DNA from: a virus
DNA length: 64,000 bases
Strand: one strand, 5' to 3'
IMG/VR virus record: IMGVR_UViG_3300033182_000595
Coordinates: 1-64,000 of that record
The notes beneath the pieces are model-generated. The model saw only the letters and a list, made by a program, of their open reading frames with translations. It had not been told where the DNA came from and made no database searches. A program made the position numbers and the translations under genes. This document shows positions 11,101-20,989 of the stretch, piece by piece. Position 1 is the stretch's first letter. Each line of letters begins with the position of its first letter.

Positions 11101-14100
11101 AGAAAGCAACTGCGGTTGCTCAAGCTACTGACTTAGATGCTATTGAAGCTGAGATTGACGAGATCACAGTGGATATGAACTCCTTAGATCCAAATGATCC
11201 AGACAGAGACAAGAAGATACTCGAACTCAATAATAGAGCAAAGAAATTACGGGAAACCTACAATAAGGCAGAGAGGGCAAACACGAAGGCTCAGGGAGAC
11301 ATAGACCCTGAGCTTGTAAATAGATATCAAGAAGCTGTTAATTACTTATCTGAGCTAGAGAAAGCTAGGAATAAGAGACAGAAATACGAGTTTGATAATG
11401 GCAAGAAAAGAGTGCCTACCCGAAAGGATATTGAGCAGGCAGAGGATGCAGTCCAAAGTTTATCTGCACAAGCAACAAAGTATAACGAAACTGTCAAAAC
11501 TAGGAAGGGTGCCTTTATAGAAGATGCCGTTACAGAAAATGTAACTGGTAATATTAGCGAGAGTGCCAATGTCATGGAAGAGCAAGGGTCAGCTTCCAAT
11601 GCGGCTCAGGCATCCGAGTTAGAGAATAATCCAAAGGGCATGCGTGGTGCTGGCAAGTCTGAGGTGGTAGATATCGAAACCGCATCTGCCGGGAAAGGCA
11701 TTGTTGAGTTCATGGCTCTAGCCATAAAGGGCGAGCAAGATGAAACTTTTGGTGTCGTGCCAGGACTATTTGATATCATTGTGGGGGATCGCACCACCCT
11801 CAAGGCACTAGCAGGTTTACAAAAGAAGTATGAAGAGGAGAAAACAAACCCTGAGTTCTCAGATGAGTTCTTAGACTCCCTTAATAAATTTATCACTCTT
11901 TTCTATGACCGACATGCGGGTCAAGCATTCTTGAAATTTAAGAGAGGCGAAAAAACAAACATAGATTCGTTTCAAGAAATTATAGATAAAGCTAAGCGGA
12001 TTAAGACTTGGGCACAGAATCTTGCGGTCATACAAGGACGCTTCATTGATGTATTACAACTGGCTGACAAAAGAGATCTAACCAAAGCAATAGCGGGTAG
12101 CGAGACAGATCCAAAGACGGTCGTACAGAAACCAAACTTTAGATCAATCAATCAAGCCAAGGAGAGACTCAAGAATCCAGAGTACTTCCCTTATGAAATA
12201 GTACACCTTGCCCTCAAGGATATAGGGTATCACCCCGATTCTCCCGTATGGAAGGCTATGCTGTTCCCTGAGCAGAGGGATGATGCGGGTAACCTATCCA
12301 TACAAGAGATACTCGATCACTTAAATAAGGATAATATATTTGATGCGGAAGAATTACTTTCCGTACTACAAGAGATATACGGGGACGACCACTACATACA
12401 AGAGGATCTTAGATTCCTCGTAAACTATGGGTACACCCGTAATCTCAAGAAACTTATTAAGAAGGGCGAGGAAGCACCTATGGGAAGTATTTATACCGAC
12501 CCATTGGCAGAGTCACGACTAAATCCGAACGCCCAACATATACCAAACAAGGTAGATCCAATCACAGGCAAGGTGGACATGGGTCATGTCCTAGTACTTG
12601 ATGAAGCAAGTGCCAAGGCTTCCATCGACAATGCCCGTGCATCTTCTCAGAGCTACATGGCTCCCGAACAGAATCCGCTGGAGCAAACACACCCTGAATT
12701 AGTGGAGGAAGGCAAGGCGGCAATGAACAAGTTTGCCCCCGGTGGTCTAGGTGTACCATTCCCATTACGCACAGCACTTAATCAGATCAAGGGAGTAAAG
12801 AGTCAGATAGCAAGTATAGCTAATGTATCAAGGCTACTAGATAGCAAGATACTAGATGGGTTTGAGGTTGTGTTCATGGATTGGGAGCAGTTCCGACCAT
12901 ACGCAAACCCAAGGATGGGGGTCGTGAATAAGGCAGTCATTCTTCCAAAGAAGAAGAGGATAATAATTTCCACGGCATTTAATAATAATACCAGGCATTC
13001 AGCGATGGATACTTTGATGTCTGATATCGTGCATGAGGCTATGCACATGGTAAGTAAGCCCGCCATCGACCTTGGTTATGCTTATGCCACAGGCAAGCAA
13101 GAGGTTATCGAATCTGCCATAGAGGAACATGGAATACCCGCAGACTTTAATAGTACTGGCGAGCAACTTGCTAAGATCTACAAGGACATCACCGAAAAGT
13201 TATTACCCTACCTTCGTGAGCGTGGAAGGCTGGATAACCACTACGGATTAACATCCATAGATGAGTTCTTCTCTGAGCTGAAGAGTAATCCGAAGTTCCA
13301 AAAGTTCTTACGGGAAACCAAGCTCCCTGCTTCCATGGTTAAGAACAAAGGACTGATTAGTACTGTCCTTGATTATATATTTAACATACTAGCTAAGCTC
13401 GGATTCAAGGGCGCAAGCACATCAGATTCCGCTATGACTTATGCCCGTGACGAGATGAATAAACTCGTTGAATTAAGTAATAGTGTGAGCGACTTGTATG
13501 ACTCAATTATTCATAGTAATATAAGAAGCATAGAAAATCTTCCATCTCGATTGGAGATGGGATTTGACAAAGATAAATCCATACCCAACCTAACAAACGA
13601 TGGCTACTTCGAGACAACAACTTTTATCAGCACGGAAAGGGCGAACCCTACAAATCCCGGAGGACCGTCAAAATATCCTGAAGTATCGGAGCGATTACAG
13701 GCACTCAGAGATCAAGCGATTAGAATCGCTAGAGAAGAAGCAAGGCTTGACCTTCTCGCAGAAGGGGACACTAGAGACCCTAAGAAGTCTAGTGAAGCCA
13801 ATCAAACAGCCTTAATCAAGCTACTAACTCGCCCCCTGTCTCTGATACCACATGAGGCACGGGAAGCGGTAATAAAATTTAGAGAATCGGTAGACCTTGT
13901 ATCAGAGGATAAGATATCATCCCTTACTGAAGGATCAGCTACCAACTCACAAGCAGAACTACTCGATGCACTAGAGTCTGCATTTGAGAATGGTTCGATA
14001 GATGAGAATACATTCATCACTCAGGTACAGGCTCAATGGGGCAACTCTTTATTAGGGTATGATATAAAGGCTGACTTTGAGTCCGCCCTTGCAGACCTAA

Positions 14101-17100
14101 GGGAGAAACTAGAGGACGGAACAGAGATTGGGCAGGACTCCGAGTGGACGTTTATAGCTAAAGGATCAGAGGCAAGAGCATACAAGTCGTCCGATGGATT
14201 GATTTATAAGACCTTCTTCCTCGCTCCACAGGAACAGGATGGTGCGGTAAACTTAAACCTACCTATCGTTGGATCCAAGAATGTAACCGATTGGGATTTG
14301 GTCGGGCAGAATACATTAGATACAGATGAGCATCCATTGGTGGATAAGTTGATCTTTGATAATGTTGCGGGCTTCGTTCAGACAGAGATGGTGGCGATCA
14401 CCGATCAAGGTCGTGTAATTTACAAGCAACCAGATGTGGGGGATGTTGAGGCTACACCACAGGAGATACAAGATGCAATCCTACGCCACGGACATACCTT
14501 GCTCGAGGAACTCTATCCAAATACCGATCTTGATGCGGGTATAACTGCCGCACTTGTGGAGAAGGATGGAGAGAAGTACATTGTTGCAGACCTCAATCCA
14601 CGGAACGCAAGGAAGCTACCGAATGGTGAGGTTGTATTTATTGACTTCATTGCCCGCAAGCTCAACCCAGCAGACAAGATCAAGGTAAAGAAGAAGCCTC
14701 AGCCTACCTTGGATATGGATGTCAGTGATGACGATCTACTGGGTAATATTTATACACCACCAAACGATCTACCAAGGGGGGCGAGCGCACGACCCGATGA
14801 CAATGCCCGTATTATGGCACAAGCAAATGCGGCGGGATTTAATGAGATGATTGATGCTATGGTGAAAGTCCATAGGAAGTTCGGAGAGAAGCTTGGCATT
14901 AAGATAGATAAGTTCATCGAGGACTATGCAAAACCTGGCAGTAAGTCTGTATCCAAGATCAAGGAGCTACTAGGCAAAGACCTCAAGCCATTTGATATAG
15001 ACCCCAATGACATCCGCATAGAGGATGCGGGACTTAATTCTGTATCAAGATCGTATGGTGTGCGCAGAGCGATATCCAATCTTGAACGCGTACGGGAAGA
15101 CGCACGCAAGAATAGATCAAGTTCTGACTTTTTGGTTAAAGAGATCGAGCAGAAAAAGATCGAGAGCCGTAGGGTATGGGAGGATCTGATTAAAGGCAGA
15201 ATGCCATCCCGTGACAAGTTAGCTAGAAGGATCAAGGAGCGACTGAATGCTACATCTTTTGATAGGCTACAAGAATTTGTTGAGTCCATGCCTAACTCAG
15301 GTATGTCTCAAGCCGACCTCAATGCAGTATATGAAATATCCGAGTCCGACCTTATGGACATGATGGATGCTGTGGTTGAGGCAAGGGGAGAGATTGACGG
15401 ACTAAATAAGACCGAGCTTGAGGAGAGGTTAAATTCCATGAGCGATCGTAGGCTTAGTGGGATACAGGGGGATCAAGTCAGGCAGAAGGTGAAACGCATG
15501 GCAGTAGTTCGCGCGATCAAGAATAGCCGTGATGTTCTTTCATTGCTTCGCCTAAGCAAGGGATTGATTGGTGGCCCAGAGCAGAACTATAAGGATGCCG
15601 CTACCATGATTGCCTTGGCTGAGGACATGGACGCACTCAATGCAGTCAAGTTCTCTTTCCCTGGTATTCAGCAAACTCCGATCAAACACTTCCTAGAGAT
15701 GCGCAAAGAGGAGATGAGTGAGGTTGCCAACCTTGAAAAGATCAAGGCATCCATGGAGGTATACGACTATATAGATAGATCACTAGGGGATAGGTCTGCC
15801 CGCTTGCGTATGGCATTGGGTGAGCTTGAGCCTGTTAATATCCATGACGGGGTTACCCTTGTTACCTTGGAGCGTGACGAAAACGAGCCTACCGGATGGA
15901 AGCGTGGATCATACACCGTGCAGATCAAGAATGGTAAGCTTGAGGATAGGGACGGATTTATTAAAGCAAACAAAGATACGCTCATGGGACTTCGTGACGA
16001 AAAGGTCATGTCGCAGTTCGGGAATGAGCCATGGTGGGAAGTAATGAATGAGCAAGCCAACCTTGCCCTTACTGAACCTATCTTGGACGAACACTTCCAT
16101 GCACAACGAGCCGCTTGGTTTGCTGGTCTACAAGGTCTAACAGAAAGATTTAGTAAGCTTGGGTACGAGGGTAAGAAGTTGGCACAGATGTCCACGCGTA
16201 CTGTTGCTTTGTTTAGGGACTACTCATCCAGATCCCAAGCTTACTCTAAAATGTTTAACGCTTCATACCACAAGGTAATGAAGAAGCTCAAGCTCGGCGG
16301 CAATGAGCTATATAGCGGGCTGTATCAAGATATCTTCTGGTGGCTAGATAATCACCCTGAGTTTGCAGGTCGTGAGGATGAAGCATTTCGTTCACTATGG
16401 AGTCACCTCCGTGAGAATGCCAACATTCCAGACAAGTCAAAACTAGATGAGGAAGCTAGAAGACTAATCAAGGACATGATCGGTAAGGCAATCCAGGCAC
16501 GAGACTGGGAGGCTGAGGTAAACAAGAGACTTGGTAATCGTATCCGTGATGATGAGATAAAAGTAGAGTCCTTTGTGAATGGTGAGATGGTAGACTTCTA
16601 CCGCTTACCACTTGAGATGGGATATGCAACCATGCCACGCACATTGAATGATGCTTACATCCGTGTGACGGCTGACATCATGAAGCAATGGGATGACGAT
16701 AGTGGTGCGGGACTACTGGCAGAAGCGGCATCCGCAAATGATGCGGAGACAATGAGTAAGATCTACTCTGTATTATTTTCTAAGGAAGTGGTGGATCGTT
16801 TCGTCAAGCCATACACCAATACAGATGTAAGACAGAGTGTGTTCCGCGGACCAAAGGATGAGGATGGATACTCCCCAGAGCTAGGCAATAGTTTTATTAG
16901 TGAAGCATTCAAGGCATCCGATGGGGATATCTTTGAGATGTCCAATTATATTTATGACCAAGTAGCGGAAGATCCTACTGATCGTGGTAAGTTGGAGTGG
17001 CAACACGCTTTCCTTAAGCAATTCTTTAAGAGACACGCACAGATAAAGAAGGTATCGAATCGTATCTCAAGGGAAAAGAACGGGATGCACAGCGGTGAGA

Positions 17101-19487
17101 GTATGCGTAACACACCTCAAAGCCTGGACGCTCGTATGGTTGAGAGTCGGTTACCGAAGGAGTTCTTCTTCTACAATATGTATGACGAGGTATCCTCTAA
17201 CATTAGGCTGGCTTTAATGACTGCAACCTCTGCCTTTGGTCGTGATGGAGAGTATGCTAATCGTGCGAGAAAAGAAGGTGGTGACAACTTAGATGGTGCC
17301 GCATCCACATTCAATGAGTTGATGTCCCGTGTCACCAAGAGTCCTCACAAAAAACCAAGAGCTACATATAGCAGACAGCAGAAAAAGGAAGCGTACGAAG
17401 AACTCCGTAAGGACGGATATCAGAATGTAGAGAAAGTATGGAATGATCTGTACACTAAAGCGATTGCTCACGGTGAACTAATGGTAGCCTTCGATCACCT
17501 CGGTAAGTACTACGGGCGGGACAACATAGCCGGACCTTATCAGGATGCGAATCTGTTGCTCGAGCTACTCGGTGCGCAGTCAATGCAAGTGCTGAATAAT
17601 CCGAAGTCATCGTTCTGGCAGGCACTCTCCTTGTTTGAGTTCCCGAATGCTTTCCGTGGATTAAACAAGATTGCAGGAAAGGCGACCGCATCAGCGTTAG
17701 GCAATTTCGTAAACCAAACCTTTGGTGGGATCGCTGAAGCTATGGGTGTAGAGTTAGGTAAGACTGGGCGGTACGCTCAGTATTTAAATAATACGCACTT
17801 CCGCATGGACGAGATGGATCTCTCGTTTAAGGAGTACAATGCGATGGTGGGGTCGGGTGGTGATTTAGCCGAGACCATACGAAGCCGACCCGCACTTGGA
17901 TTAAAGAAGTATATCCGCATGACCAAGAACCTTGCGACCCACCACCGCAGAAAGAAAAAGGATGGTACACGGGCTCCAATAGATCCACTTACACCATTCA
18001 CGGGCATATTCCCATACATCAATAATGTAGTGAACCACTCGATTGGTGTTGGTGCTATCCATACATATAGCGACCTAGTCCTACAAATAGCTGAAGTAAT
18101 TGAGAGCCAAGGATACACAGAGTATCGTGAGTTCACCGCCAAAGACTTAGGCATGGGTGGCAAGATGGGGGAGTGGGTACTAGGAGAAGAGGATGGGTAT
18201 AACCGAGCCAATGAAATGCTTGTGTCTGCCGGGGGACCAACTATATCCCGCTTGGCATTCGACTTTGTAGATCGCAAGAAGGGAGACAAGAACGCGCTAC
18301 CGATCGAGAAAAACATGGCACTCCTGATCAATCAGGTAGCTATGAATAATGTATCGGGTGAAGGGTTTAACTCTAAGCCGTCCTGGCTATATACATCTCC
18401 AGCCATGCGTTACTTTAGTACCTTCCTTGGCTGGCCTCTTGGTAAGATGTCCCGTGACTTGCAGTTTATCTTCAGAGACCCAAATGATAGGGTACGCACC
18501 TACAAAGCATTACTTAAATACATTGCCTTAATGTCTGCGGTGTATGCACCCGTGGGTCTATCCTTTGCTATGCTTATAGATTGGTATGATGAGGAGATGT
18601 TGGAGAAACCAAACAACTTACCTCCAATGAGTCCATGGGCGGCACTTCCAATCGTTGGCATACCTCTCGCCATGAGAGATGAGAACTTTACTTTATACTC
18701 TGTTACCTCCCGTTTAGCTAAAGCGGGTGTACCATTTGGTATGGGCATGGATGTGCTAAATGGAATGTTTGCCAAGGGTGATCCATACGGCTCTGCCCGT
18801 GAGCTTAGCTTGGATAGTAGAATCTTTGCATGGAGTATGTTTAAGAACATCTACGATGCCATGGGTACGTGGATACACTCGGGAGAGTTTGACTGGCAAA
18901 TGGTTGGTCGTCCGATCGCTTATGGTATTGGTGGAAATTCTGTAATACAAATGATGGATCTCACTACTGCTCTCATGGATATAGACTCCGAAGAGCGTAG
19001 GGTAGCCGACTACATTGGTATGCGGAACTACATCAAGAAGACTGCATTCATGATGGGACTGCCACTTCGTCCACCATCCAAGGGCGGGCAGATGCCCACA
19101 GGAGTATCAATGAATACCAGGCAGATGGCAAGAGCCGCATTTGCAAATGACACAGAAGACTTCCTTGCTCAGTACCAAGAAGCACTAGAGGAAGCAAAAG
19201 ATTATATTGATGAGCGTGGTATGGACATCACTCCTGAGAAATATGTGGCTGACGCATTTAAGGATAGGGATATCCGAAGCAATATAACTGCCCGCAAGAT
19301 CGGTGACGAGGACTGGGCAGAGCTTATGAGCCTCTTACCAGAAGATGCCAGGGATAAGATACAATCAGCGATCAATTCCCATGAGCATTACCTTAGACTT
19401 ATCGGAGGATCTTACAGGGCTCCGTCCATAAGGACATCCTTCGATAGGGAACGCGCAAGACAGAGAGCCGCACTAATGCTATTATAA
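8172..19487 (+). CDS. Giant polyvalent internal virion protein (metallopeptidase and kinase-like domains)
   Basis: This is a single 3771-residue reading frame. Visible parts in order: Gly-rich hydrophobic segments near residues 97-118 and 168-190; an SH3/KOW-like segment near 415-460 and another near 640-680; Lys/Pro-rich linkers; coiled coil about 950-1130; a zincin motif HEAMH at 1621-1625; a kinase-like fold of the type found in polyvalent proteins at about 1985-2165, with GSEARAY as glycine loop, DLNPRN as catalytic loop and an IDF metal site; long helical C-terminal regions; and one strong membrane helix at about 3449-3472. Giant ejected proteins of this kind are known from podoviruses, where they enter the cell with the DNA. 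The domain calls are by motif, and the roles are inferred. It is far larger than T7 gp16. Confidence 0.75.
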   Translation: MSQFLNDPQNEVVDQLRKRYLEEYGIDTSNFSNEELIFKHGQDLEGSGMDMDGIESEYGELFKDQYYDIKNRARPDQSYGDDFGDAISSATSGLQSTALGGLGLGLGQLGFEGAEDYLLGKAAEYQEEASQSRPTVDRFSDVRWDRPEEVARFLIGAMGEVIPSTVESGGAALLGGGIAGLGAKTLAKTAIRKSINERLKKTVGQSVIDLGKEIAKKKALTPFNVGAGAGLAASSFGLSSGEIYTELYPYTQLDPSNPDYVDPQEARNISTGFGFVAGGLDAFGAGKLLSKLTGASDKVASGYFKTLLKSLPEGIFVEGGTEVLQELINMTAEKYARGMEMEFNDQEISRLFDAGVLGAIGGTQFSAISAIKGIQKKEIDQDTSMEPQNDILLSLESLLERLSDQRAEDDSRYGVGDEVEIALSGNTGTITKISGNNVEVKLSNGDLAETTMDRLTQAVDPQEELSQPQTKYQELNFDETESKVEEPSAEKIVGGDVKIQDEPVIKPKKKLLGTEVLSIQVKDGDTRTKKDLTVTQAKDARELYDALVELSKKDMSKNIGYANKTGGFAGNVRSALISRLGQDKVKRLWTPENIQVLRDMGILNYSNEWQLGTKLDDALDQKNEEERAQKRKNFIKREGFAQDNEVVIRETGEQTKITEIMDNGMVKVDGSDNPFFPRDLKKVVAPKKPRKSKPKSNKSKPAQGPIEEVQQEIEEEVPDPIFFDDEGEIVTDVDLENANIGFSYTSGKEIKQNSLTFEGVTDIDGFIEGVKAWVSNTQKNKKRFDRRQLENLRGLEIDGVLYPVEITDDYISVAGLDIYTTERADLEARRGPVPFPINNMVTDSVRLEDSINSDSTPNGKLLNTQVFATTRTKSAVLLRKPASKNNEEFFRLVTLSKGKTSRKTILKGYDSVTGKHIYLKEGVSNNFSEYEIVGKIESTDVVPKDLDVFFGDLDEFMADERVVEFMNRQKVESKSEQKATAVAQATDLDAIEAEIDEITVDMNSLDPNDPDRDKKILELNNRAKKLRETYNKAERANTKAQGDIDPELVNRYQEAVNYLSELEKARNKRQKYEFDNGKKRVPTRKDIEQAEDAVQSLSAQATKYNETVKTRKGAFIEDAVTENVTGNISESANVMEEQGSASNAAQASELENNPKGMRGAGKSEVVDIETASAGKGIVEFMALAIKGEQDETFGVVPGLFDIIVGDRTTLKALAGLQKKYEEEKTNPEFSDEFLDSLNKFITLFYDRHAGQAFLKFKRGEKTNIDSFQEIIDKAKRIKTWAQNLAVIQGRFIDVLQLADKRDLTKAIAGSETDPKTVVQKPNFRSINQAKERLKNPEYFPYEIVHLALKDIGYHPDSPVWKAMLFPEQRDDAGNLSIQEILDHLNKDNIFDAEELLSVLQEIYGDDHYIQEDLRFLVNYGYTRNLKKLIKKGEEAPMGSIYTDPLAESRLNPNAQHIPNKVDPITGKVDMGHVLVLDEASAKASIDNARASSQSYMAPEQNPLEQTHPELVEEGKAAMNKFAPGGLGVPFPLRTALNQIKGVKSQIASIANVSRLLDSKILDGFEVVFMDWEQFRPYANPRMGVVNKAVILPKKKRIIISTAFNNNTRHSAMDTLMSDIVHEAMHMVSKPAIDLGYAYATGKQEVIESAIEEHGIPADFNSTGEQLAKIYKDITEKLLPYLRERGRLDNHYGLTSIDEFFSELKSNPKFQKFLRETKLPASMVKNKGLISTVLDYIFNILAKLGFKGASTSDSAMTYARDEMNKLVELSNSVSDLYDSIIHSNIRSIENLPSRLEMGFDKDKSIPNLTNDGYFETTTFISTERANPTNPGGPSKYPEVSERLQALRDQAIRIAREEARLDLLAEGDTRDPKKSSEANQTALIKLLTRPLSLIPHEAREAVIKFRESVDLVSEDKISSLTEGSATNSQAELLDALESAFENGSIDENTFITQVQAQWGNSLLGYDIKADFESALADLREKLEDGTEIGQDSEWTFIAKGSEARAYKSSDGLIYKTFFLAPQEQDGAVNLNLPIVGSKNVTDWDLVGQNTLDTDEHPLVDKLIFDNVAGFVQTEMVAITDQGRVIYKQPDVGDVEATPQEIQDAILRHGHTLLEELYPNTDLDAGITAALVEKDGEKYIVADLNPRNARKLPNGEVVFIDFIARKLNPADKIKVKKKPQPTLDMDVSDDDLLGNIYTPPNDLPRGASARPDDNARIMAQANAAGFNEMIDAMVKVHRKFGEKLGIKIDKFIEDYAKPGSKSVSKIKELLGKDLKPFDIDPNDIRIEDAGLNSVSRSYGVRRAISNLERVREDARKNRSSSDFLVKEIEQKKIESRRVWEDLIKGRMPSRDKLARRIKERLNATSFDRLQEFVESMPNSGMSQADLNAVYEISESDLMDMMDAVVEARGEIDGLNKTELEERLNSMSDRRLSGIQGDQVRQKVKRMAVVRAIKNSRDVLSLLRLSKGLIGGPEQNYKDAATMIALAEDMDALNAVKFSFPGIQQTPIKHFLEMRKEEMSEVANLEKIKASMEVYDYIDRSLGDRSARLRMALGELEPVNIHDGVTLVTLERDENEPTGWKRGSYTVQIKNGKLEDRDGFIKANKDTLMGLRDEKVMSQFGNEPWWEVMNEQANLALTEPILDEHFHAQRAAWFAGLQGLTERFSKLGYEGKKLAQMSTRTVALFRDYSSRSQAYSKMFNASYHKVMKKLKLGGNELYSGLYQDIFWWLDNHPEFAGREDEAFRSLWSHLRENANIPDKSKLDEEARRLIKDMIGKAIQARDWEAEVNKRLGNRIRDDEIKVESFVNGEMVDFYRLPLEMGYATMPRTLNDAYIRVTADIMKQWDDDSGAGLLAEAASANDAETMSKIYSVLFSKEVVDRFVKPYTNTDVRQSVFRGPKDEDGYSPELGNSFISEAFKASDGDIFEMSNYIYDQVAEDPTDRGKLEWQHAFLKQFFKRHAQIKKVSNRISREKNGMHSGESMRNTPQSLDARMVESRLPKEFFFYNMYDEVSSNIRLALMTATSAFGRDGEYANRARKEGGDNLDGAASTFNELMSRVTKSPHKKPRATYSRQQKKEAYEELRKDGYQNVEKVWNDLYTKAIAHGELMVAFDHLGKYYGRDNIAGPYQDANLLLELLGAQSMQVLNNPKSSFWQALSLFEFPNAFRGLNKIAGKATASALGNFVNQTFGGIAEAMGVELGKTGRYAQYLNNTHFRMDEMDLSFKEYNAMVGSGGDLAETIRSRPALGLKKYIRMTKNLATHHRRKKKDGTRAPIDPLTPFTGIFPYINNVVNHSIGVGAIHTYSDLVLQIAEVIESQGYTEYREFTAKDLGMGGKMGEWVLGEEDGYNRANEMLVSAGGPTISRLAFDFVDRKKGDKNALPIEKNMALLINQVAMNNVSGEGFNSKPSWLYTSPAMRYFSTFLGWPLGKMSRDLQFIFRDPNDRVRTYKALLKYIALMSAVYAPVGLSFAMLIDWYDEEMLEKPNNLPPMSPWAALPIVGIPLAMRDENFTLYSVTSRLAKAGVPFGMGMDVLNGMFAKGDPYGSARELSLDSRIFAWSMFKNIYDAMGTWIHSGEFDWQMVGRPIAYGIGGNSVIQMMDLTTALMDIDSEERRVADYIGMRNYIKKTAFMMGLPLRPPSKGGQMPTGVSMNTRQMARAAFANDTEDFLAQYQEALEEAKDYIDERGMDITPEKYVADAFKDRDIRSNITARKIGDEDWAELMSLLPEDARDKIQSAINSHEHYLRLIGGSYRAPSIRTSFDRERARQRAALMLL

Positions 19488-19488
19488 T

Positions 19489-20397
19489 ATGCCAATAAAA
19501 AAACTACCTCCCGGTACGACAGAAATCATAGAGAAGAGTCGTAATGTACATTTCATAAAACATCAGCTTAAGTCATCGCAGGAAAAGGATTCTTTCTGGG
19601 TACTACTTAGTTTCGATAGACATCACGATAATCCCAAGTCGGATAATGTCATGGAGCTTAGACACCTCCGACAGGCAAGGGAGAGGAACGCGGTAATCAT
19701 AGACGGAGGAGACTTGTTCTGTGCGATGCAAGGGAAGTATGACCCGAGATCAGACAAGCGAGATGTAAAGCCAGAGCATCAGAAGGGGGACTACCTTGAT
19801 TCATTGGTAAAGACCGCCGCTGATTTCTATGGTCCTTATGCTGATCTGTTTGCAGTTATGGCACCAGGTAATCACGAGACTGCTATATCCAAAAGGCATG
19901 AGACCAACTTGACTGAGCGATTAGTTACTATGCTTAACGACAGGCATGGATCAAAGATTCATGTGGGTGGGTTTAGCGGATGGATAAAATTCCAACTACT
20001 ACTATTTGGGGAGGCAAGAACTGTAAACTTATGGTACCACCATGGATACGGAGGAGATGCTCCAGTTACGAAGGGAACTATACAAACAAGTAGGCAAGCG
20101 GTATATCTTCCTGATGCTCACATTGTAGCTACAGGACATACCCACAACGAATGGCAGTTCCCTATCCCTCGTATTAGATTAACTAATAAGGGGAAGGTGT
20201 ACCATGATGAGCAACTACACTTAAAGGTTCCATCTTACAAGGAGGAGTATGTGGATGGGTATGGTGGATGGCACATCGAAAGGGGTGGTCCACCCAAACC
20301 AACTGGTGCTGTGTGGCTTAGGATGAACCTCCGCAAGTCATCCAAGGACGGAGTGGATATATGTGATCCAGTTATCGAAGCAATAAGAGCTAAATAG
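19489..20397 (+). CDS. Calcineurin-like metallophosphoesterase
   Basis: The 302-residue protein has the full set of metallophosphoesterase motifs in order: D-R-H (Asp43, His45), G-G-D (Asp75), G-N-H-E (128-131), H-H-G (184-186) and G-H-T-H (216-219). These bind two metal ions and hydrolyse phosphodiesters or phosphomonoesters. The gene starts one base after the giant virion gene stop and ends just before a regulatory repeat, so it closes the virion transcript. The substrate cannot be told from sequence. Related phage enzymes are often annotated as DNA-repair or RNA phosphoesterases. Confidence 0.88.
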   Translation: MPIKKLPPGTTEIIEKSRNVHFIKHQLKSSQEKDSFWVLLSFDRHHDNPKSDNVMELRHLRQARERNAVIIDGGDLFCAMQGKYDPRSDKRDVKPEHQKGDYLDSLVKTAADFYGPYADLFAVMAPGNHETAISKRHETNLTERLVTMLNDRHGSKIHVGGFSGWIKFQLLLFGEARTVNLWYHHGYGGDAPVTKGTIQTSRQAVYLPDAHIVATGHTHNEWQFPIPRIRLTNKGKVYHDEQLHLKVPSYKEEYVDGYGGWHIERGGPPKPTGAVWLRMNLRKSSKDGVDICDPVIEAIRAK

Positions 20398-20398
20398 T

Positions 20399-20430
20399 TT
20401 GCCAAAGTGTAACACGAAAAGGTAAGTTAC
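20399..20430 (+). promoter_or_regulatory. Sigma70-like promoter overlapped by 22-bp palindrome element
   Basis: TTGCCA (20399-20404) and TAAGTT (20423-20428) are 18 bases apart. The spacer and -10 region contain GTAACAC...GTTAC (20409-20430), a copy of the dispersed element. The distance TTGCCA-N4-GTAACAC is the same as at 22190 and 59363. It drives the small-gene cluster starting at 20435. Confidence 0.5.
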
Positions 20431-20434
20431 TTGT

Positions 20435-20560
20435 ATGCACCAACACATTATCGTGAATCATGACATCGGACTACATTTGGTTATTTACTCTGACGAGGCC
20501 GAGGTAGACCTGGTTAGTATTCTCGATAAAGTAATCATAGAGCAACTGTGTCATGCCTAA
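20435..20560 (+). CDS. Hypothetical 41-residue protein
   Basis: This small open frame lies directly downstream of the promoter/repeat element and ends in an overlap with the next start (ATGCCTAA), the packing style of this genome. It encodes MHQHIIV at the start, then an acidic amphipathic stretch. No family was recognised. Support is positional. Confidence 0.45.
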   Translation: MHQHIIVNHDIGLHLVIYSDEAEVDLVSILDKVIIEQLCHA

Positions 20561-20783
20561 ACCCGGATACAGAGATCCTAATGCCAATCCTAGGAGTAAA
20601 AGGCAAAGGAAGTACCAGGGAAAACCTGAGCAACGAAAGAATAGATCGTCCCGAAATAAGGCACGAAGGAAGTTAAAAGGGTGCAAAGGTAAGGATGTGC
20701 ATCATAGGGATGGAAACCCAAGGAATAATAAGCGCTCCAACTTGGTGTGTATGTCTAAGAGAAAGAACCGAAGTATAAAATGA
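20553..20783 (+). CDS. Small basic HNH-like protein
   Basis: A 76-residue, very basic protein whose C-terminal half carries VHHRDGNPRNNKRSNL, the HNH-type H-H-x-D-G-N-x-x-N-N-x-x-x-N-L signature of short phage HNH proteins. There are no zinc-knuckle cysteine pairs and it lacks the DNA-recognition region of a full homing endonuclease. It could be a minimal nuclease or a DNA-binding derivative. It overlaps its neighbours at both ends. Confidence 0.7.
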   Translation: MPKPGYRDPNANPRSKRQRKYQGKPEQRKNRSSRNKARRKLKGCKGKDVHHRDGNPRNNKRSNLVCMSKRKNRSIK

Positions 20784-20989
20784 GCGTGTTCGACAAACAA
20801 GACGATGAGGCAAAGAAGAAATGCACCAATGAGTTTGTGTCTTTTTTGAAGAGGTGGGAGGCTGAGTCCGACCTAGAGAGTAACGAAATCTTAAATTGCG
20901 TATCTGATGCGATTGATGAGCTTTATGAAGAAGTGGATGAAGAGGTTGAATTTATTTCAGAGATTGATCTCGATGGGGAAGAAGACTGA
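20780..20989 (+). CDS. Small acidic hypothetical protein
   Basis: A 69-residue protein, strongly acidic in the C-terminal half (E/D runs). It starts with an ATGA overlap to the HNH-like gene and its 3' end overlaps the next small gene by 17 bases. The family is not recognised. The charge would suit a protein-binding or DNA-mimic role, but nothing shows this. Confidence 0.6.
   Translation: MSVFDKQDDEAKKKCTNEFVSFLKRWEAESDLESNEILNCVSDAIDELYEEVDEEVEFISEIDLDGEED

Noticed and set aside
17777-18331. 184-residue antisense frame in the giant virion gene
   Set aside because: It is opposite a continuous coding frame with a membrane helix and conserved-looking sequence; no ribosome site or neighbour linkage.
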